Shown here: positions 63,201 through 63,597 of the stretch, one piece after another
Numbering within the stretch: the first letter of the stretch is position 1
Layout: each line of letters opens with the position of its first letter
Source of the DNA: Larimichthys crocea
Taxonomy: Eukaryota > Chordata > Actinopteri > Sciaenidae
DNA length: 64,000 bases
NCBI RefSeq assembly: GCF_000972845.2
Contig: NC_040017.1
Coordinates: 66,938-130,937, forward strand
Direction: 5' to 3'
Notes under the pieces: generated by a model
The model's input: only the letters and a program-made list of their open reading frames with translations
What the model was told of the DNA's origin: nothing
Database searches by the model: none
Made by a program: the position numbers and the translations under genes

Positions 63201-63597
63201 GACACTATCCTAATAGTCATAATGCTTCACCTTTGTGAAACTTGATTTCATCATGGAGGTTAAACAGATCTTAAAAGTCTTTAAAGGTTTATTGGGTGGA
63301 GTGTACAGTCCTTTCTGCTGCGGCTAGTGGTTCGATTCCCTTTGCGGCGTGTCATCCCTGCTTTCCTCTTCATCTGTCTCTATCAAATAAATCTCAGAAA
63401 TCTATCTTTAAAAGGTTTCTTAGTGAATTTATATATTTTTTGGAACGAGCTGAAAATCTATCATTGACACATTATCAATTTAGTGATGAGCTTTAACAGC
63501 AGCGTCCTACCCTCCCTCTTCCTCTATAGGTGATGACGATGAAGACGCCCCTATGATCAGCGGCTTCTCAGACGACGTTCCCATGGTCATCGCGTAG
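741..63597 (+). CDS. sorl1: sorl1 (SorLA/LR11) coding region, exons 4-48, 5' partial
   Basis: Type I membrane sorting receptor combining VPS10 and LDL-receptor modules. In known orthologues it binds APP, lipoprotein lipase and other cargo and moves them between Golgi, endosomes and plasma membrane with retromer and GGA adaptors. Seen here: 45 exons (listed separately) with GT/AG borders, compatible phases and 6141 coding nt (2046 residues plus TAG at 63595-63597). Domains in order: VPS10 propeller with Asp-boxes and 10CC module (741-40162), YWTD propeller (41222-43385), EGF (44248-44421), 11 LDLR-A repeats (44522-50458), 6 fibronectin III domains (50640-62078), TM helix (62236-62310), tail with FANSHY and DDVPMVIA. 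The human protein is about 2214 residues, so roughly 165 N-terminal residues (signal peptide, propeptide, first VPS10 blades) are outside the window; exon 4 begins in phase 0. No promoter or start codon is present. Exon numbers assume the mammalian 48-exon layout. Confidence 0.98.
903..1453 (+). other. sorl1 intron 4
   Basis: 551 bp with a long C/T-rich tract (about 1375-1450) before the exon 5 acceptor. No repeat or gene recognised. Confidence 0.8.
1454..1521 (+). CDS. sorl1: sorl1 exon 5 (VPS10, Asp-box)
   Basis: 68 nt, phase 0 in and 2 out; a C-rich pyrimidine tract precedes the acceptor. It reads [27 protein letters not shown] is an Asp-box (S-x-D-x-G-x-T-W), the structural turn of VPS10 propeller blades. 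The final TG is completed by the first G of exon 6 to give Trp. Confidence 0.96.
2240..2720 (-). mobile_element. possible pogo-like DNA transposon remnant
   Basis: On the minus strand 2404-2517 reads [20 protein letters not shown] and [13 protein letters not shown]. This resembles the N-terminal helix-turn-helix (Brinker/CENP-B-like) of pogo-type DDE transposases. The catalytic region is absent. Flanking phrases such as GTGGCGGCTTACAGTCC-like sequence and TTACGGTAC (about 2690-2716) look like element termini. The family assignment is from memory and the boundaries are rough. Confidence 0.55.
3890..4420 (-). mobile_element. L1-like LINE ORF2 C-terminal fragment, decayed
   Basis: Read on the minus strand, 4281-4420 gives [20 protein letters not shown]. 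Further downstream, interrupted by stops and frame changes, come [19 protein letters not shown] and a [12 protein letters not shown] phrase. These are typical of the C-terminal end of fish L1/Tx1-type ORF2. The piece is 5'-truncated with internal loss. Confidence 0.6.
6721..6802 (+). repeat. 41-bp perfect tandem duplication inside LINE
   Basis: Two identical 41-nt copies, 6721-6761 and 6762-6802, each starting GTAAGTTTGGGGTCACCGAT. The extra copy adds 41 nt (not a multiple of 3) and breaks the ORF2 reading frame. Confidence 0.97.
7601..7641. repeat. 17-bp inverted repeat in LINE 3' region
   Basis: Perfect arms 7601-7617 (CATTAGTATATACATTT) and 7625-7641 with a 7-nt spacer. Confidence 0.95.
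8750..8945 (+). mobile_element. tRNA-derived SINE, near full length
   Basis: The 5' head carries a box A-like TTAGCTCAGTCGGTAGATC and a box B-like GGTTTGAATCC about 65 nt later, the RNA polymerase III promoter of tRNA-derived SINEs. The body has CCAGCATGTCTTTCCCC and the tail TCTGTCAAATAAAGCTC then A-rich sequence. I recognise the family as common in fish; a second, 5'-truncated copy is at 63315-63412. Confidence 0.8.
10885..10985 (-). mobile_element. tRNA-like repeat head, inverted
   Basis: GTGATTCAAACCCTGAACC (box B-like complement) and CCACAGAGCCACTGTG (box A-like complement) give a tRNA-like order on the minus strand. Mutations make a functional tRNA unlikely. Confidence 0.5.
12142..12322 (+). 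CDS. sorl1: sorl1 exon 6 (VPS10 domain)
   Basis: 181 nt, phase 2 in and 0 out. It reads [18 protein letters not shown] near the start and [14 protein letters not shown] at the end. The acceptor follows a long CT-rich tract (12100-12141); the donor is GTAAGA. Confidence 0.96.
12478..12525 (+). mobile_element. LINE 3' tail fragment
   Basis: CCCCTGGAATTAATAAAGTC then TTTCTGATTCTGATG matches the conserved 3' end of fish CR1/L2/Rex-type LINEs. No coding part is attached. Confidence 0.5.
12832..13242 (-). pseudogene. Tc1-like transposase N-terminal fragment
   Basis: The minus-strand frame of 136 codons includes [38 protein letters not shown] and [13 protein letters not shown]. This is the paired-like DNA-binding domain of Tc1/mariner transposases with the GRPSKI hook. 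Homology fades after about residue 105 and no DDE catalytic core follows, so it cannot encode a transposase. Confidence 0.85.
13555..13770 (+). repeat. dispersed fish repeat, probably LINE 3' end
   Basis: GTCCTGGGAGAGGGATCCCT, TGTAAAGCCCTCTGAGGCAA and TTGGGCTATACATATAAAAT in order, ending in a TTTAATTTTATTTGATTT tail. I recognise this string as a very common fish interspersed repeat; its superfamily is uncertain. Confidence 0.65.
15331..15376 (-). mobile_element. LINE 3' tail, inverted
   Basis: (GATA)n then GATACTTTATTGATCCCGAA is the complement of the ATCAATAAAGTATC(TATC)n end of fish CR1/L2-type LINEs. Severely 5'-truncated. Confidence 0.6.
17281..17370 (-). repeat. dispersed fish repeat, inverted LINE-type end
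   Basis: ATTTTATTTATATAGCCCC followed by TTATCCCATGACACTTTCC and TATAGAGCAGGTCTAG, a pattern I recognise from fish interspersed repeats. Confidence 0.55.
17430..17910 (-). mobile_element. L2-like LINE 3' end, inverted, with nested insertion
   Basis: CAGCTGATGCTTTTATCCAA (17448 on) and, after a nested element, ACATGTTAGTGCAGCAATAA, GAGGAGGTCCTCTCTGAAGA and GGAGGTCTTCAGGAGGTTTG. These are the complement of the 51640-51830 copy, so the same family lies in both introns in opposite orientation. The interruption at 17497-17710 is a hAT-like element. Confidence 0.8.
17497..17710. mobile_element. hAT-like non-autonomous element, 214 bp
   Basis: GC-rich insert in the L2-like copy. Its ends are CAGCGCAGGTCCTGG and (complemented) CAGGGCCGGTCTTAG. 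It is flanked by perfect 8-bp direct repeats AGTGTGAC (17489-17496 and 17711-17718). An 8-bp target duplication and CAG-type termini fit the hAT superfamily. No transposase. Confidence 0.85.
18195..18300 (+). mobile_element. possible hAT-like element fragment
   Basis: AATAGGGCTGCACATTTAAT begins with a TAGGGCTGCAC-type terminus, followed by TTAAATGAACGTGATCG and ATATCGATA, phrases I associate with fish hAT elements. No second terminus found. Confidence 0.4.
20027..20162 (+). mobile_element. hAT-like element, internal fragment
   Basis: CTGATTTCAGCTTCTCAAAT, ATGACAGTAAACTGAATATC and GACAAAACAAGACATTTGAG. The same phrases occur in diverged form and complemented in the element at 32748-33038. 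Both termini are missing. Confidence 0.65.
22240..22405 (+). repeat. possible dispersed repeat fragment
   Basis: GAATAGCTTGGTGTCATCA and CTTGAGCCATGTGGAACTC resemble a fish interspersed repeat that I cannot classify. Weak. Confidence 0.3.
23500..23523 (+). repeat. AC microsatellite
   Basis: About 12 perfect AC units. Confidence 0.95.
23885..24010 (+). mobile_element. SINE 3' part (second SINE family)
   Basis: GCATCAGTGTATGAATGTG, AAAAGCGCTTTGCGTGG, AAAGGCGCTATATAAGTAC and AGTCCATTTACCATTT in order. I recognise this as the 3' end of a tRNA-headed SINE common in fish. Its 5' head appears inverted at 30955-31080 and another 3' end at 46984-47035. Confidence 0.65.
24040..24450 (+). repeat. unclassified repeat with GGAT tail
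   Basis: The right end CATAAGGATAAGGGAGTAC then AAAATGGATGGATGGA is a tail seen on many fish interspersed repeats. The left part has an unusual GC content for this intron. Superfamily unknown. Confidence 0.4.
26932..26964 (+). repeat. AC microsatellite
   Basis: About 16 uninterrupted AC units. Confidence 0.95.
27095..27245 (+). repeat. compound (TC)n-(AC)n microsatellite
   Basis: 151 bp: a long TC tract, a middle part with regular CACTCTCTCATAC interruptions, a second TC tract, and an AC tract to 27245. Confidence 0.97.
27645..27746 (+). CDS. sorl1: sorl1 exon 7 (VPS10 domain)
   Basis: 34 codons, phase 0/0. It includes [19 protein letters not shown] and ends at HPIT before GTAAGT. It is isolated between a 15.3 kb and a 2.1 kb intron. 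Confidence 0.96.
27747..29804 (+). other. sorl1 intron 7
   Basis: 2.06 kb of AT-rich sequence. No coding homology or repeat family recognised. Confidence 0.75.
29805..29974 (+). CDS. sorl1: sorl1 exon 8 (VPS10 domain)
   Basis: 170 nt, phase 0 in and 2 out. It reads [19 protein letters not shown] and later [18 protein letters not shown]. One N-glycosylation sequon (NVT) is visible. The donor is GTACTA. Confidence 0.96.
29975..32195 (+). other. sorl1 intron 8
   Basis: 2.2 kb. Contains an inverted SINE 5' head (30955-31080) and a poly-T run near 30052-30068. Nothing else recognised. Confidence 0.75.
30955..31080 (-). mobile_element. SINE 5' head, inverted
   Basis: On the minus strand GTGGCTCTGGAGGTAGAGTG is box A-like. 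Downstream lie GCAGTCTGCATGTCTAAGTG-like and CTTGGGCAAGATACTGAAG sequences. Same SINE family as 23885-24010 by recognition. Confidence 0.55.
32196..32388 (+). CDS. sorl1: sorl1 exon 9 (VPS10, Asp-box)
   Basis: 193 nt, phase 2 in and 0 out. It reads [16 protein letters not shown] and carries an Asp-box in [14 protein letters not shown]. An NGS sequon is present. The donor is GTACTG. Confidence 0.96.
32389..33314 (+). other. sorl1 intron 9
   Basis: 926 bp, a third of it occupied by a hAT-like element (32748-33038). It ends in a (CTCCT)n tract that serves as polypyrimidine tract. Confidence 0.8.
32748..33038. mobile_element. hAT-like non-autonomous element, 291 bp
   Basis: Ends are TAGAACTGCGACTAATGATT and, complemented, TAAAGCTGCAATGTGC, with ATTAATCGATTATG-type sequence inside. 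It is flanked by CTGTAAAT (32740-32747) and GTGTAAAT (33039-33046), an 8-bp target duplication with one mismatch. The interior matches the fragment at 20027-20162. No coding capacity. Confidence 0.8.
33315..33432 (+). CDS. sorl1: sorl1 exon 10 (VPS10 domain)
   Basis: 118 nt, phase 0 in and 1 out. It reads [17 protein letters not shown] and [14 protein letters not shown]. The acceptor follows a (CTCCT)n pyrimidine repeat at about 33282-33310. Confidence 0.96.
34919..34952 (+). repeat. AC microsatellite
   Basis: About 17 AC units. Confidence 0.95.
35295..35388 (+). repeat. GT microsatellite, interrupted
   Basis: About 28 GT units to 35350, then TTTCTGTGTG interruptions to 35388. It ends 27 nt before exon 11, so length variants could affect that acceptor. 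Confidence 0.95.
35416..35489 (+). CDS. sorl1: sorl1 exon 11 (VPS10 domain)
   Basis: 74 nt, phase 1 in and 0 out. It reads [19 protein letters not shown] and ends RWKE before GTCAGT. It lies about 25 nt after a long GT microsatellite. Confidence 0.96.
35490..36630 (+). other. sorl1 intron 11
   Basis: 1.14 kb. No gene or repeat family recognised; TTGCTCTGATTGGT recurs near 36190 and 36220. Confidence 0.7.
36631..36719 (+). CDS. sorl1: sorl1 exon 12 (VPS10 domain)
   Basis: 89 nt, phase 0 in and 2 out. It reads [19 protein letters not shown], a highly conserved VPS10 stretch, then [11 protein letters not shown]. The donor is GTAAGT. Confidence 0.96.
36720..37471 (+). other. sorl1 intron 12
   Basis: 752 bp, nothing identifiable. 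It ends at a pair of in-frame acceptors 6 nt apart. Confidence 0.7.
37472..37650 (+). CDS. sorl1: sorl1 exon 13 (VPS10, Asp-box)
   Basis: 179 nt, phase 2 in and 1 out. It reads FSTNEGETW (Asp-box) and [19 protein letters not shown] second in-frame AG lies 6 nt downstream (37476-37477). The upstream acceptor is chosen because it keeps Phe-Ser, matching Tyr-Ser in mammals. Confidence 0.94.
37651..38031 (+). other. sorl1 intron 13
   Basis: 381 bp with a short purine-rich GGGA/GAGA stretch (37668-37700). Nothing else seen. Confidence 0.75.
38032..38218 (+). CDS. sorl1: sorl1 exon 14 (VPS10 end / 10CC-a)
   Basis: 187 nt, phase 1 in and 2 out. It begins [19 protein letters not shown] and contains [18 protein letters not shown] and [10 protein letters not shown]. 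These cysteines belong to the 10CC module that packs against the VPS10 propeller. The terminal TG joins T of exon 15 to make Cys. Confidence 0.96.
38280..38725. repeat. AT-rich repeat, possible DNA element
   Basis: Many variants of TTATTAACA, TTATAA and TTAATAAG in both orientations, ending TTAACTAATGCTTATTATT and AGTATAAAGTGCCCTC. This resembles AT-rich non-autonomous elements of fish. Boundaries are unclear. Confidence 0.4.
39253..39295 (+). repeat. TC microsatellite
   Basis: About 21 TC units, 44 nt upstream of exon 15, extending its pyrimidine tract. Confidence 0.95.
39340..39468 (+). CDS. sorl1: sorl1 exon 15 (10CC-b)
   Basis: 129 nt, phase 2 in and 2 out. It reads [20 protein letters not shown] and [16 protein letters not shown]. 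The acceptor follows a long TC repeat and a CCTCC-rich tract. Confidence 0.96.
39469..40076 (+). other. sorl1 intron 15
   Basis: 608 bp. Nothing identifiable. Confidence 0.7.
40077..40162 (+). CDS. sorl1: sorl1 exon 16 (10CC-b end)
   Basis: 86 nt, phase 2 in and 1 out. It reads [20 protein letters not shown] and MLPCPVG, completing the cysteine-rich module. The donor is GTGAAC. Confidence 0.95.
40163..41221 (+). other. sorl1 intron 16
   Basis: 1.06 kb. Contains an (AC)n(GT)n tract (40250-40280); otherwise AT-rich with nothing recognised. Confidence 0.7.
40250..40280 (+). repeat. (AC)n(GT)n tract
   Basis: About 11 AC units followed directly by four GT units, self-complementary at the join. 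Confidence 0.9.
41222..41394 (+). CDS. sorl1: sorl1 exon 17 (YWTD propeller start)
   Basis: 173 nt, phase 1 in and 0 out. It reads [20 protein letters not shown] and [19 protein letters not shown] is the first YWTD-type motif of the LDLR class B propeller. Confidence 0.97.
41591..41722 (+). CDS. sorl1: sorl1 exon 18 (YWTD propeller)
   Basis: 44 codons, phase 0/0. It begins [14 protein letters not shown] and ends [13 protein letters not shown], carrying the second YWTD-type motif and an NGS sequon. The donor is GTATAT. Confidence 0.97.
41723..42064 (+). other. sorl1 intron 18
   Basis: 342 bp. Nothing identifiable. Confidence 0.7.
42065..42156 (+). CDS. sorl1: sorl1 exon 19 (YWTD propeller)
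   Basis: 92 nt, phase 0 in and 2 out. It reads [19 protein letters not shown] and ALVLLPGE. The acceptor TTTTGAAG is slightly weak but matches the conserved junction. Confidence 0.95.
42157..42887 (+). other. sorl1 intron 19
   Basis: 731 bp. Contains a 44-bp near-perfect palindrome (42733-42776) flanked by related partial repeats. Confidence 0.75.
42733..42776. repeat. 44-bp near-perfect palindrome
   Basis: Perfect 21-nt arms (42733-42753 and 42756-42776) around a 2-nt AA spacer; the arm starts GAGTTTAAACTAAATTGAGA. Related partial copies (AAATTGAGAGAAGTCTCAAT at 42705 and TTCTCTCAATGAGTTT at 42781) flank it. Confidence 0.97.
42888..43134 (+). CDS. sorl1: sorl1 exon 20 (YWTD propeller)
   Basis: 247 nt, phase 2 in and 0 out; the largest exon here. 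It carries [37 protein letters not shown] and [11 protein letters not shown], giving two YWTD motifs with the usual WPNGI blade signature. Confidence 0.97.
43247..43385 (+). CDS. sorl1: sorl1 exon 21 (YWTD propeller end)
   Basis: 139 nt, phase 0 in and 1 out. It begins [18 protein letters not shown] and ends [12 protein letters not shown], closing the six-bladed propeller. Confidence 0.96.
43386..44247 (+). other. sorl1 intron 21
   Basis: 862 bp. No repeat recognised. The frame of exon 22 stays open upstream to about 44100 but does not resemble SORL1. Confidence 0.7.
44248..44421 (+). CDS. sorl1: sorl1 exon 22 (EGF-like)
   Basis: 174 nt, phase 1 in and 1 out. It reads [18 protein letters not shown], then TCVCPDG, and ends [17 protein letters not shown]. 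This is the six-cysteine EGF-like module after the propeller. Confidence 0.96.
44522..44635 (+). CDS. sorl1: sorl1 exon 23 (LDLR-A repeat 1)
   Basis: 114 nt, phase 1/1. It reads [20 protein letters not shown] and [10 protein letters not shown]: six cysteines and the acidic SDE calcium motif. The preceding intron is only 100 bp. Confidence 0.97.
44728..44850 (+). CDS. sorl1: sorl1 exon 24 (LDLR-A repeat 2)
   Basis: 123 nt, phase 1/1. It reads [20 protein letters not shown] and [10 protein letters not shown], a complete LDLR class A repeat. Confidence 0.97.
44851..45664 (+). other. sorl1 intron 24
   Basis: 814 bp, AT-rich. Nothing identifiable. Confidence 0.7.
45665..45784 (+). CDS. sorl1: sorl1 exon 25 (LDLR-A repeat 3)
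   Basis: 120 nt, phase 1/1. It reads [20 protein letters not shown] and [10 protein letters not shown], a complete LDLR class A repeat. Confidence 0.97.
46032..46157 (+). CDS. sorl1: sorl1 exon 26 (LDLR-A repeat 4)
   Basis: 126 nt, phase 1/1. It reads [20 protein letters not shown] and [12 protein letters not shown]. The last cysteine is spaced further out, as in mammals (DEDPVNC). Confidence 0.96.
46363..46473 (+). CDS. sorl1: sorl1 exon 27 (LDLR-A repeat 5)
   Basis: 111 nt, phase 1/1. It reads [18 protein letters not shown] then [15 protein letters not shown]. All six cysteines remain, but the calcium site departs from consensus: Asn replaces Asp after the fourth cysteine, Glu replaces Asp before the fifth, and ADE replaces SDE. 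Confidence 0.96.
46474..47607 (+). other. sorl1 intron 27
   Basis: 1.13 kb. Contains a short inverted copy of a SINE 3' end (46984-47035). Nothing else recognised. Confidence 0.7.
46984..47035 (-). mobile_element. SINE 3' end fragment, inverted
   Basis: GTAAATGGACTGTACTTATA and CCTTTCTAG are the complement of the end of the 23885-24010 SINE copy. Confidence 0.6.
47608..47739 (+). CDS. sorl1: sorl1 exon 28 (LDLR-A repeat 6)
   Basis: 132 nt, phase 1/1. It reads [20 protein letters not shown] and [14 protein letters not shown], with the extended C-terminal spacing also present in mammals. Confidence 0.97.
47740..48978 (+). other. sorl1 intron 28
   Basis: 1.24 kb. The 48700-48960 part (T-rich then A-rich) may be a decayed LINE 3' end, but I cannot assign it. 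Nothing else seen. Confidence 0.6.
48979..49110 (+). CDS. sorl1: sorl1 exon 29 (LDLR-A repeat 7)
   Basis: 132 nt, phase 1/1. It reads [20 protein letters not shown] and [12 protein letters not shown], a complete repeat. Confidence 0.97.
49293..49427 (+). CDS. sorl1: sorl1 exon 30 (LDLR-A repeat 8)
   Basis: 135 nt, phase 1/1. It reads [20 protein letters not shown] and [12 protein letters not shown], a complete repeat. Confidence 0.97.
49567..49719 (+). CDS. sorl1: sorl1 exon 31 (LDLR-A repeat 9)
   Basis: 153 nt, phase 1/1. A short Pro/Thr-rich linker precedes [20 protein letters not shown] and [11 protein letters not shown]. The acceptor is CCTTGTAG. Confidence 0.96.
49807..49986 (+). CDS. 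sorl1: sorl1 exon 32 (LDLR-A repeat 10)
   Basis: 180 nt from the first acceptor, phase 1/1. A Ser/Pro/Thr-rich linker leads to [19 protein letters not shown] and [11 protein letters not shown]. The acceptor is a CAGCAG tandem (AG at 49805-49806 and 49808-49809), so the exon may start at 49807 or 49810 and include or skip one Ala in the linker. Confidence 0.94.
49987..50329 (+). other. sorl1 intron 32
   Basis: 343 bp. Nothing identifiable. Confidence 0.7.
50330..50458 (+). CDS. sorl1: sorl1 exon 33 (LDLR-A repeat 11)
   Basis: 129 nt, phase 1/1. It reads [19 protein letters not shown] and [14 protein letters not shown]. This is the last of the eleven LDLR-A repeats, the number expected for SORL1. 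Confidence 0.96.
50640..50766 (+). CDS. sorl1: sorl1 exon 34 (fibronectin III domain 1)
   Basis: 127 nt, phase 1 in and 2 out. It reads [20 protein letters not shown] and CYFLIYYR, the first half of the first FN3 domain. Confidence 0.95.
50860..51029 (+). CDS. sorl1: sorl1 exon 35 (fibronectin III domain 1)
   Basis: 170 nt, phase 2 in and 1 out. It reads [20 protein letters not shown] and TVRTPEG, with the L-x-P-x-T-x-Y FN3 signature. An NKT sequon is present. Confidence 0.95.
51300..51830 (+). mobile_element. L2-like LINE 3' end
   Basis: The frame at 51313-51531 reads [36 protein letters not shown] and ELHWLL. This is the C-terminal signature of L2/CR1-type reverse transcriptases. It is followed by decayed sequence and a 3' end (GAGGACCTCCTCTCTAACAC, AGATAAAAGCGTCAGCTGAA) shared in inverted form with 17430-17910. 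5'-truncated and inactive. Confidence 0.82.
52150..52796. mobile_element. candidate MITE with ~45-bp terminal inverted repeats
   Basis: The left end TGTAGAAACCAATAATGTAA and the complement of the right end, TGTAGTAACCGATAATGTAA, match at most positions and continue with similar AATGTAATAAC phrases. The interior is AT-rich with more TTATTACATTATTGG units and no ORF. Superfamily unknown; no clear target duplication. Confidence 0.6.
53039..53151 (+). CDS. sorl1: sorl1 exon 36 (fibronectin III domain 2)
   Basis: 113 nt, phase 1 in and 0 out. It reads [20 protein letters not shown] then [17 protein letters not shown]. Confidence 0.95.
53315..53422 (+). CDS. sorl1: sorl1 exon 37 (fibronectin III domain 2)
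   Basis: 36 codons, phase 0/0. It reads [17 protein letters not shown] and [13 protein letters not shown]. The donor is followed closely by an AC microsatellite. Confidence 0.95.
53430..53451 (+). repeat. AC microsatellite
   Basis: About 11 AC units, 7 nt inside the donor side of intron 37. Confidence 0.9.
53517..53583 (+). CDS. sorl1: sorl1 exon 38 (fibronectin III domain 2)
   Basis: 67 nt, phase 0 in and 1 out. It reads [20 protein letters not shown], the closing strand of the second FN3 domain, with the WS-type motif NWSE. Confidence 0.95.
53584..55301 (+). other. sorl1 intron 38
   Basis: 1.72 kb. The 53780-54230 part is more GC-rich than its surroundings but unrecognised. About 54560-54760 resembles a dispersed fish repeat (AGCCAGTGGAGCTC); this is weak. 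Confidence 0.55.
55302..55384 (+). CDS. sorl1: sorl1 exon 39 (fibronectin III domain 3)
   Basis: 83 nt, phase 1 in and 0 out. It reads [20 protein letters not shown] and ends SQYE. The match to mammals is weaker than elsewhere, but position, phase and length agree. Confidence 0.92.
55470..55560 (+). CDS. sorl1: sorl1 exon 40 (fibronectin III domain 3)
   Basis: 91 nt, phase 0 in and 1 out. It reads [20 protein letters not shown], corresponding to mammalian VNGYVVNLFWAFD. This is a fast-evolving part of the receptor. Confidence 0.92.
55661..55851 (+). CDS. sorl1: sorl1 exon 41 (fibronectin III domains 3-4)
   Basis: 191 nt, phase 1 in and 0 out. It reads [20 protein letters not shown] and [19 protein letters not shown]. 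It closes FN3-3 and opens FN3-4. Confidence 0.95.
55852..57393 (+). other. sorl1 intron 41
   Basis: 1.54 kb, AT-rich, ending in a GT microsatellite that abuts the exon 42 acceptor. No gene or repeat family recognised. Confidence 0.7.
57375..57390 (+). repeat. GT microsatellite at splice acceptor
   Basis: Eight GT units ending three nt before the exon 42 acceptor, taking the place of a normal pyrimidine tract. Confidence 0.9.
57394..57513 (+). CDS. sorl1: sorl1 exon 42 (fibronectin III domain 4)
   Basis: 40 codons, phase 0/0. It reads [20 protein letters not shown] and DSDEQYLFL, very close to mammals. The acceptor is unusual: a GT repeat (57375-57390) and GAAG replace the normal pyrimidine tract. 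Confidence 0.94.
58110..58260 (+). pseudogene. reverse-transcriptase motif remnant
   Basis: [20 protein letters not shown] (motif at 58213-58251) is the conserved GVPQGS-x2-GPLL block of non-LTR reverse transcriptases. Surroundings are too decayed to classify. Confidence 0.6.
58880..59455 (+). pseudogene. second LINE RT remnant with 3' tail
   Basis: The frame 58890-59141 contains [25 protein letters not shown] and FIDWCDCRK. These are degraded forms of the GVPQGCVLSPLLF and KFADD blocks of Rex/CR1-type LINEs, with deletions between. 59220-59455 resembles the end of such an element, closing with a GGGATAATAAAGATGACCTT tail. Confidence 0.6.
59551..59715 (+). CDS. sorl1: sorl1 exon 43 (fibronectin III domains 4-5)
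   Basis: 55 codons, phase 0/0. It reads [20 protein letters not shown] and [20 protein letters not shown], ending [10 protein letters not shown]. Confidence 0.96.
59976..60150 (+). CDS. sorl1: sorl1 exon 44 (fibronectin III domain 5)
   Basis: 175 nt, phase 0 in and 1 out. It reads [20 protein letters not shown] and [23 protein letters not shown] and NMS sequons are conserved. Confidence 0.96.
60542..60602 (+). repeat. 61-bp segment shared with the 17497-17710 element
   Basis: CACGGAGACTGCGCCCTG, CGCCCACATTGCC and ACCGGCCCTG occur here and at 17655-17710 in the same order and spacing. The segment ends at the hAT-like terminus CCGGCCCTG. Confidence 0.85.
60690..61167 (+). repeat. minisatellite, ~42-bp unit, about 12 copies
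   Basis: Repeating unit with core GATCTATCCTAACTAAAGG, then AGAGTCTATG and a variable TATATATG run. Copies differ mostly by small insertions and deletions. It lies inside the hAT-like element. Confidence 0.92.
61671..61777 (+). CDS. sorl1: sorl1 exon 45 (fibronectin III domain 6)
   Basis: 107 nt, phase 1 in and 0 out. It reads [20 protein letters not shown] and [13 protein letters not shown]. It starts about 33 nt after a hAT-like element ends. Confidence 0.96.
61886..62078 (+). CDS. sorl1: sorl1 exon 46 (fibronectin III domain 6)
   Basis: 193 nt, phase 0 in and 1 out. It reads [20 protein letters not shown] and [20 protein letters not shown]. The paired cysteines of the membrane-proximal FN3 domain are conserved. 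Confidence 0.96.
62085..62108 (+). repeat. AC microsatellite
   Basis: About 12 AC units just inside the donor of intron 46. Confidence 0.9.
62195..62407 (+). CDS. sorl1: sorl1 exon 47 (transmembrane helix and tail)
   Basis: 213 nt, phase 1/1. A short stalk precedes a ~25-residue hydrophobic helix (62236-62310; [15 protein letters not shown]...) and a basic stop-transfer RHRRLQ. FANSHY at 62344-62361 is the known retromer (VPS26) binding motif. [15 protein letters not shown] follows, near-identical to mammals. Confidence 0.97.
62408..63529 (+). other. sorl1 intron 47
   Basis: 1.12 kb, AT-rich, with a 5'-truncated SINE copy (about 63315-63412). Nothing else recognised. Confidence 0.75.
63315..63412 (+). 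mobile_element. tRNA-derived SINE, 5'-truncated
   Basis: A box B-like GGTTCGATTCCC, GCGTGTCATCCCTGCTTTCC and CTATCAAATAAATCTC match the family of the 8750-8945 copy. The box A end is missing. It lies about 120 nt upstream of the last exon. Confidence 0.7.
63530..63597 (+). CDS. sorl1: sorl1 exon 48 (C-terminal tail and stop)
   Basis: 68 nt, phase 1 in, ending TAG at 63595-63597. It encodes [19 protein letters not shown] then VIA. The acidic cluster and the terminal GGA-binding motif are conserved; the junction residue gives GDDDED where mammals have GEDDED. Confidence 0.97.
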
